From assembly GCF_900141735.1 (NCBI RefSeq), contig NZ_FQYO01000005.1:186001-250000 (forward strand): DNA of 64,000 bases. Direction: 5' to 3'. Positions 59,250 through 64,000 of this stretch are shown in pieces. The notes beneath the pieces were generated by a model. That model saw only the letters and a program-made list of their open reading frames with translations, was not told the origin of the DNA and made no database searches. This DNA is from Wenxinia saemankumensis (lineage in GTDB: Bacteria; Pseudomonadota; Alphaproteobacteria; Rhodobacterales; Rhodobacteraceae). Positions within the stretch are counted from its first letter, which is position 1. The number at the start of each line of letters is the position of its first letter. The translations under genes were made by a program, and so were the position numbers.

Positions 59250-59465
59250 ATGATCGCCGCCACGCTCGCCCTGATGTTCCTGCCGATCCTGCCGCCCGAG
59301 GAGAGCCGGGGAATGCAGGACGGTGCCACCATCGTCGTCGCGCCGCACGAACTCGCCGATTGCGAGGCGCTGGTCGCCGACCTGATCGGCACCGCACCCG
59401 TCGCGGACGCGACGGCGGACGTCGCCGCCATGCCGGAGGCGCCGATCCGCTGCGTGGTCGAGTGA
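59250..59465 (+). CDS. Small hypothetical protein
   Basis: 71-residue frame beginning MIAATLALMFLPILPPEES, a short hydrophobic start, followed by an acidic part with two cysteines (ADCEALV and IRCVVE). GGAAAGGGAA lies upstream. It ends seven bases before the GTG start of the YjbQ-like gene, which suggests coupling. It may be a real small exported protein or a chance frame; no homology is recognised. Confidence 0.4.
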   Translation: MIAATLALMFLPILPPEESRGMQDGATIVVAPHELADCEALVADLIGTAPVADATADVAAMPEAPIRCVVE

Positions 59466-59472
59466 CCGGCAC

Positions 59473-59880
59473 GTGATCGACCGCATCACTGTCGAGACGC
59501 GCGGCCCCGGCCTGATCGAGATCACGGACCGCCTGCCTCCGCTGGACGGGGACGGCCTGCTCACCCTTTTCGTGCGCCACACCTCCTGCTCGCTTCTGAT
59601 CCAGGAGAACGCGGATGCCGAGGTCCGCACCGATCTGCAGGCCTATCTCGAGCGGCTCGCCCCGCGCTCGGACGACCCATCGATGTCCTATCTGCGCCAT
59701 ACCTACGAGGGGCCCGACGACATGCCCGGCCATATCCGCGCGGCGCTGCTGCCGGTCTCGCTCTCGATCCCGGTCGAGGACGGGCGGCCGCTGCTCGGTA
59801 CCTGGCAGGGTGTCTATCTGGTCGAGCATCGCGACAGGCCGCACCGACGCGAGGTGGCGGTGGCCTACCAGCGTCTCTGA
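59473..59880 (+). CDS. YjbQ-family protein (UPF0047, secondary thiamine-phosphate synthase-like)
   Basis: 135-residue protein of the UPF0047/YjbQ family, in which some members show weak thiamine-phosphate synthase activity. Diagnostic segments are FVRHTSCSLLIQENADAEVRTDLQAYLERLAP, YLRHTYEGPDDMPGHIRAALL and LGTWQGVYLVEHRDRPHRREV, containing the conserved His residues. It starts with GTG and its role in the cell is not settled. It is upstream of nrdR with a 126-base gap. Confidence 0.85.
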   Translation: MIDRITVETRGPGLIEITDRLPPLDGDGLLTLFVRHTSCSLLIQENADAEVRTDLQAYLERLAPRSDDPSMSYLRHTYEGPDDMPGHIRAALLPVSLSIPVEDGRPLLGTWQGVYLVEHRDRPHRREVAVAYQRL

Positions 59881-60006
59881 CGCGTCGTTCCTTTTGCCAC
59901 ACTACATCTCGGGCGACGAATCGGCCCTACCCAAGGGATAGGCCCGTTCCTATAGTGCTGGCGGCAAGGGGGCGCAGGGCCCCAAGGGACGAGACGAGGA
60001 CAGCCG

Positions 60007-60474
60007 ATGCGGTGCCCCTTTTGCGGCAATGTCGACACGCAGGTGAAGGATTCCCGCCCGGCGGAGGACCATGTCGCGATCCGCAGGCGGCGCTTCTGCC
60101 CCGCCTGCGCGGGCCGCTTCACCACCTACGAACGCGTGCAGCTGCGCGACCTCGTCGTCATCAAGTCGACCGGCCGGCGCGAGGATTTCGACCGCGACAA
60201 GCTGGAACGCTCGATCCGCATCGCCTTGCAGAAGCGCCCCGTCGAGCCCGAGCGCATGGACCAGATGATCTCGGGCATCGTCCGGCGGCTGGAGAGCATG
60301 GGCGAGACCGACATTCCGTCCAAGGCGATCGGCGAGATCGTGATGGAGAGCCTCGCCCGGATCGACACCGTCGCCTATGTCCGCTTCGCCAGCGTCTACA
60401 AGAACTTCCAGGCCGCGGACGATTTCGACCGGTTCATCGACGAGCTGCGCCCCGCCTCCAAGACAGAGGCCTGA
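60007..60474 (+). CDS. nrdR: Transcriptional repressor NrdR
   Basis: ATP-cone regulator of ribonucleotide reductase genes, 155 residues. The zinc ribbon uses Cys3, 6, 31 and 34 (MRCPFCGN and [16 protein letters not shown]). The ATP-cone follows from about 50 to 140 ([30 protein letters not shown]). The C-terminus is a short variable tail. It is directly upstream of ribD (7-base gap), the common alphaproteobacterial order nrdR-ribD. Whether it regulates itself is open; one weak NrdR-like half match lies upstream. Confidence 0.96.
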   Translation: MRCPFCGNVDTQVKDSRPAEDHVAIRRRRFCPACAGRFTTYERVQLRDLVVIKSTGRREDFDRDKLERSIRIALQKRPVEPERMDQMISGIVRRLESMGETDIPSKAIGEIVMESLARIDTVAYVRFASVYKNFQAADDFDRFIDELRPASKTEA

Positions 60475-60481
60475 GACGGGC

Positions 60482-61585
60482 GTGACCGCGCAGGACGACC
60501 GTCGCCACATGGCGGCCGCGCTCGCCCTCGGCGCGCGGGGGCAGGGGCGGTGCTGGCCGAACCCGGCCGTGGGCTGCGTGATCGTCCGGGACGGCCGCGT
60601 GATCGGCCGCGCCCGCACTGCCGACGGGGGGCGCCCCCATGCCGAGATGCGGGCGCTGGCGATGGCCGGCCCGGCGGCGCGCGGCGCCACCGCCTACGTC
60701 ACGCTCGAACCCTGCGCCCATCACGGCGCGACGCCCCCCTGCGCCGAGTCGCTGGTCGCGGCGGGGATCGCCCGGGTGGTGATCGCCGCCGCCGATCCCG
60801 ACCCCCGCGTGGCGGGGCGCGGCGTCGCGATCCTCCGCGCGGCGGGGATCGCGGTGATGGAGGGCGTGCTCGCCGACCGGGCGGAGCGGGATCTGGCCGG
60901 CTTCCTGTCGCGCACGACACGGGGCCGGCCGGCGGTGACGCTGAAGCTCGCCGCCTCGCTCGACGGGCGGATCGCCACCGCGACGGGCGAGAGCCGCTGG
61001 ATCACGGGGCCGGAGGCGCGGCGCGCCGTCCATGCGATGCGGGCCCGGCACGATGCGGTCATGGTCGGGGCCGGGACCGCGCGCGCGGACGATCCGATGC
61101 TCGACGTGCGGGGGCTCGGCATCGACCGCCAGCCGGTGCGCGTCGTCCTGTCCCGCCATCTCGACCTGCCGGGCGGAGGCCGGCTCGGGCACAGCGCGCG
61201 GGATCTGCCGCTCTGGCTCTGCCACGGGCCGACCGCCGCCGCCGATCTCCGCACGGCGTGGCAGGGGCGGGGCGCTATCCTGGTGCCCTGCGAGGTCGAG
61301 GGCGGCCAGCTCGATCCCGCCTCCGTCCTGGCCGCCCTCGGCGCGCGGGGGCTGACAGCGGTCTTCTGCGAGGGGGGCGGCGCGCTCGCCGCCTCGCTGA
61401 TCTGCGCCGGCCTCGTCGACCGGCTCGTCACCTTTCAGGCGGGTCTCGCCATCGGAGCCGAGGGAACGCCCGCCCTCGCCGCGATGGGGCTGGGGCGCCT
61501 GGCCGAGGCGCCGCGCTTCGTGCTCGAGGAGGTACGCCCTCTCGGCCCCGACACGCTCGCGACCTGGCGTCCGGCCGGGACCTGA
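60482..61585 (+). CDS. ribD: Riboflavin biosynthesis deaminase/reductase RibD
   Basis: Bifunctional enzyme for the second and third steps of riboflavin synthesis. The deaminase domain has the zinc ligands HAE (His53) and PCAHHGATPPC (Cys78, Cys87). The reductase domain from about 145 has LKLAASLDGRIATATGESRWITG and ARHDAVMVGAGTARADDPMLDV. The start was set at the GTG (VTAQDDRRHMAAAL), seven bases after nrdR; the longer frame has no ribosome site. 367 residues is typical. The dispersed repeat copy 2 follows the stop by 16 bases. Confidence 0.95.
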   Translation: MTAQDDRRHMAAALALGARGQGRCWPNPAVGCVIVRDGRVIGRARTADGGRPHAEMRALAMAGPAARGATAYVTLEPCAHHGATPPCAESLVAAGIARVVIAAADPDPRVAGRGVAILRAAGIAVMEGVLADRAERDLAGFLSRTTRGRPAVTLKLAASLDGRIATATGESRWITGPEARRAVHAMRARHDAVMVGAGTARADDPMLDVRGLGIDRQPVRVVLSRHLDLPGGGRLGHSARDLPLWLCHGPTAAADLRTAWQGRGAILVPCEVEGGQLDPASVLAALGARGLTAVFCEGGGALAASLICAGLVDRLVTFQAGLAIGAEGTPALAAMGLGRLAEAPRFVLEEVRPLGPDTLATWRPAGT

Positions 61586-61600
61586 TCCCGCCCCCTGCTC

Positions 61601-61623
61601 TTATCTTGCCCCAAATACTCCGG
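61601..61623 (+). repeat. Dispersed repeat, copy 2 (ribD-kpsC convergent gap)
   Basis: TTATCTTGCCCCAAATACTC followed by CGG, the same 23-base core as copy 1 near hom (one difference). It has the same orientation relative to the gene upstream of it (ribD), directly before the 3' end of the convergent kpsC gene. A role as a transcript end is likely but unproven. Confidence 0.65.
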
Positions 61624-61661
61624 CGATCGCTCCGGGCCGGGGGCGATTCCCGGGCAGGGGC

Positions 61662-63683
61662 TCAGCGCCAGAGCCAGGCCATCCCGGCCAGCCGGCCCTG
61701 CAGCCGCGACAGGGCGCGCATCCCCCGTCCGGGGCGCGGAACCTCGCCCCGCGCCAGCCGGTCGAGCACCACCTCCGGCGGGCAGGGGCGCCCGGTCACC
61801 GGATCCCGGTAGCGGGGATAGCCGATCAGGCAGGCATACGCGAATTGCTGCGGCGTCGGCCGGGCGGTGCGGCGCGCGGGGACCGGACCCAGATCCTCTG
61901 TCAGGCCCCAGCCGGCATAGAAGGGCGCGCCCAGGCAGGTCACCGGCAGCCCCCGCAGCAGCGCCTCGAAGCCGAGGGTGGAGGTCATGGTCCAGACCGC
62001 ATCTGCCGCCGCCAGCGCCTCGGCCGCGCCGACCCCTTCCAGCACCAGATCCGCGATCTCGCCCGCATCCGCGACCCGCCCGGGCCGGAGGCCCGCCTCG
62101 ACGTCGGGATGCGGCTTGTAGAGCAGGATCGCCTCCGGATGGGCGGCCCGGGCCGCCTGCAGGAGCGCGCGGTTCGTGCGCACCGCGCCGGCGCCGAGCC
62201 GGATCGAGGCATCGTCCTCCACCTGTCCGGGGACCAGAAGGCGCCTCCCCTCCGGCAGGGCAGGCAGGTCGCCGCGCAGGTTGTATTTGGTGAGGTTCGC
62301 CCCGGTCATCGCGGCGACCAGCCGGGCCGCGCGGTCGGAATCGTGCAAGGGCAGCTCGACGCTGGCGGCGATCAGCCGCTCCAGCCGGCTCTCGCGGCCC
62401 GGATCGTAGTAGATGCCGAGATCGTCGAGCGCGAGCGACATCGGCGGCACGAGCGCGGCCCCTAGGCCGCTGGAGCGCAGGAACCCGTCCTCGACCCGGA
62501 GGGCGCCCGCGGCCTCCAGCCCGGGCGTGGTCCGGTTCGCCCAGACCATCAGCCGCCGGCCCCGCCGCGCCGCGAGGGCCGGGGCCCGGGCCGTGCCGGC
62601 AAAGACCATCCGCCGCGTCCCGCCGAAGAAGCCGTCCATCGCGCCGCGCTTCCAGGCGCGCATGCCCGCGCCGACCCAGCCCCGCCGGTCCTCGCGCCAC
62701 GCGCGCGTCTCGGCCTCCAGCGCGTCCAGCGCCTCCTCGAAGGTGGCGCGGCGGTCCCGGTAGGGGTCGATCCAGACCGGTGCGAGGATCATCGCCCCGG
62801 CGAAGAGCTGCGCCCGCGTCAGGCGCCGCTGCCGGCGGTCCAGCGGCGCGCGATCCTCGGTCAGGCCCCATCCGGCATAGAAGGGCTGGCCGTAGATGCG
62901 CGGCCGGTGCCCGGCGAGGATCGCCTCGAAGCCCAGCTGCGAGGAATAGGCGTGGACGGCGATCGCGCCCTCGAGCAGCCGCCAGGGCGAGACCGGCCCG
63001 TCCAGCAGGATCGCGCCCTCTGGGAGGTCGGCTCGCGTCAGATGGCCGGCCCTCCGGCCCGCCGCCGTCTCGGGATGGCCCTTCACCACGATCCGGGCGC
63101 CCGGATGGTCCTCTGCCGCGTCGTGGAGCATCTCGAGGAAATCGTGCCGGCCGCCGCCCGTGGCCCGGACCGAGGCGTCGCCCGCGACCTGATCCACGAC
63201 AAGCACGTAGCCCGGACCCGGCACCGGGGCGGAGGGATCGAAGGCGGTGTACTTCGTCAGATGCGCCGCCCGCATCCGGTCGATCCCGGCGCGCGCGCGG
63301 TCCAGCAGGGCCGTGTCGTCCAGCGGATGCGTGGCGAGCAGACGTTCGAGGTCGGAGACGGTGGCGGGGTCGAAATGCACCCCGCCCCGGTCCAGAAGCA
63401 GCCCCAGCGGCGGCCCGCCCCCCGCGCGCCCCGGATGGACCGAGCGCAGGAAGGCGTCCTCGACCCGCAGGATCCCGGCCCCGGTCCGGGCGGCGACGGC
63501 CGTGCCGCGGCGGGCCGTCGGACTCTGCCCCCAGATCCCGACGACGTCGTCCGCGCCGGGCCGCCCCAGCCGGACCTCGTAGCCCGCCAGGGCGAGGAGG
63601 CGGCGCACCCGGCGGTCGAGGAAGCCGCCGTTATAGACGAAGAGCCGCCGCGAGGGGGCCCCCGCGGCGGCATCCGGATCCAT
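61662..63683 (-). CDS. kpsC: Capsule polysaccharide glycosyltransferase, KpsC-like
   Basis: Dual beta-Kdo transferase of the KpsC/LipA type, which builds the lipid-linked Kdo primer of capsular polysaccharide. The 673-residue protein is an internal duplication: each half has FVYNGG/VWANRT-like starts, a VEDAFLRS / VEDGFLRSSGLG motif, QVAGDAS / QVEDDAS with the conserved Asp, and PFYAGWGLTED (about residues 265 and 585). This repeats almost exactly at 320 residues. ATG at 63683; a GTG one codon earlier is possible. It follows the export gene at the right edge. Confidence 0.92.
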   Translation of the reverse strand: MDPDAAAGAPSRRLFVYNGGFLDRRVRRLLALAGYEVRLGRPGADDVVGIWGQSPTARRGTAVAARTGAGILRVEDAFLRSVHPGRAGGGPPLGLLLDRGGVHFDPATVSDLERLLATHPLDDTALLDRARAGIDRMRAAHLTKYTAFDPSAPVPGPGYVLVVDQVAGDASVRATGGGRHDFLEMLHDAAEDHPGARIVVKGHPETAAGRRAGHLTRADLPEGAILLDGPVSPWRLLEGAIAVHAYSSQLGFEAILAGHRPRIYGQPFYAGWGLTEDRAPLDRRQRRLTRAQLFAGAMILAPVWIDPYRDRRATFEEALDALEAETRAWREDRRGWVGAGMRAWKRGAMDGFFGGTRRMVFAGTARAPALAARRGRRLMVWANRTTPGLEAAGALRVEDGFLRSSGLGAALVPPMSLALDDLGIYYDPGRESRLERLIAASVELPLHDSDRAARLVAAMTGANLTKYNLRGDLPALPEGRRLLVPGQVEDDASIRLGAGAVRTNRALLQAARAAHPEAILLYKPHPDVEAGLRPGRVADAGEIADLVLEGVGAAEALAAADAVWTMTSTLGFEALLRGLPVTCLGAPFYAGWGLTEDLGPVPARRTARPTPQQFAYACLIGYPRYRDPVTGRPCPPEVVLDRLARGEVPRPGRGMRALSRLQGRLAGMAWLWR

Positions 63684-63694
63684 CACGGGATGGC

Positions 63695-64000
63695 TCAGTC
63701 GCTCGACCCGCTGCCGGTGGTGCGCACCGCGTCCACCGCGCCCAGCGTGCCCGTCAGGGCCGAGATCAGGCGGTTGAACTGCACGAAGGGCGCCTCGGTC
63801 ACGTAGACCGTGTCCTCGTCGCGGATCGCGAAGTCGCGGGCGAAGAACATGCCGTTGGGCCGGGTGAGGTCGAGCACGTAGACCACCCGCTGCGTGCCCT
63901 GCAGATCGGGGATGCCGGTCAGCTGCCGCGCGATCGCCTCGGGCTCGTTGCGGAAGACGAAGACGCCCGTTGGATCGGCCGTGGCGGGAGAGAGCCCGCC
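63695..64000 (-). CDS. Polysaccharide export protein, Wza/KpsD-type (partial, C-terminus)
   Basis: The last 101 residues of a gene that continues beyond the window. The visible part reads GGLSPATADPTGVFVFRNEPE, then VYVLDLTRPNGMFFARDFAIRDEDTVYVTEAP and FVQFNRLISALTGTLG, which is the SLBB-like end of outer-membrane polysaccharide export proteins. It lies 11 bases before kpsC on the same strand, so a capsule export operon enters the window from the right. The size and signal peptide cannot be assessed. Confidence 0.78.
   Translation of the reverse strand, partial: GGLSPATADPTGVFVFRNEPEAIARQLTGIPDLQGTQRVVYVLDLTRPNGMFFARDFAIRDEDTVYVTEAPFVQFNRLISALTGTLGAVDAVRTTGSGSSD

Overview
The window is very GC-rich chromosomal DNA (about 70% G+C by eye, not computed) from an alphaproteobacterium, most likely a member of the Rhodobacteraceae/Paracoccaceae. 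The reasons are the order hom-glpX-recJ, the dnaG-rpoD pair next to TadE/TadG-type genes, an FdsGBA-type molybdenum formate dehydrogenase with FdhD and FdsD, a TTAA-N7-TTAA box of the CtrA type, an NrdR-RibD pair, and a dispersed repeat containing GGAGTATTTG..GCAAGATAA. Genus and species cannot be read from the sequence. There is no prophage, insertion sequence, CRISPR array or rRNA operon. Almost all of it is housekeeping and central metabolism with short intergenic regions, and many genes are linked by overlapping ATGA/GTGA stop-start junctions.

Layout. 1-4.9 kb: end of a secreted protein, aspartokinase, metF with a divergent MetR-type LysR regulator, and an inositol monophosphatase. 5-8.2 kb: GFA-type zinc protein and rhomboid protease (coupled), an orphan Fbp-type ABC ATPase, and a WYL-type regulator. 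8.3-16.7 kb: tatABC with a coupled DUF815 ATPase, a divergent pyruvate-phosphate-dikinase-like enzyme, then folB-folP-glmM. 17-26.2 kb (minus strand): LysR regulator, fdsG, fdsB, a small DUF4287 gene, fdsA, fdhD, fdsD, then a chemotaxis receptor behind a near-perfect CtrA box. 26.5-32 kb: oligopeptide ABC transporter with the two ATPases fused in one chain. 32-37.7 kb: glycerol kinase, a small lipoprotein, ThpR, and a sugar-acid group (SMP-30 lactonase, gluconate-5-dehydrogenase-like SDR, HbpS-like protein). 37.8-43.9 kb: tRNA-Glu, recJ, glpX, hom, small lipoprotein and membrane protein. 44-51.7 kb: two paralogous TadG(VWA)-TadE-TadE operons in opposite orientation around a glutamate dehydrogenase gene. 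51.8-61.6 kb: dnaG, rpoD, a HlyU-like protein with a partner, an SDR, rmuC, YjbQ, nrdR, ribD. 61.7-64 kb: KpsC-type capsule glycosyltransferase and the end of a polysaccharide export protein, the edge of a capsule locus.

How the genes work together. lysC and hom supply the aspartate pathway to threonine and methionine, and metF feeds methyl groups. The fds cluster encodes a soluble NAD-linked formate dehydrogenase with its maturation factors and probably its own LysR activator. The tad triplets encode surface pilus/adhesin components with von Willebrand A domains, without the secretion machinery in view. The most notable features beyond routine annotation are the twin inverted tad triplets, the CtrA box overlapping the fdsD stop codon, the DUF4287 gene and the low-complexity insertion inside the formate dehydrogenase operon, the dikinase-like enzyme with an eroded ATP site, a perfect LysR-type palindrome overlapping the lysR stop codon, and several unrelated locus-specific tandem repeats confined to intergenic DNA. 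None of these amounts by itself to proof of a new system.
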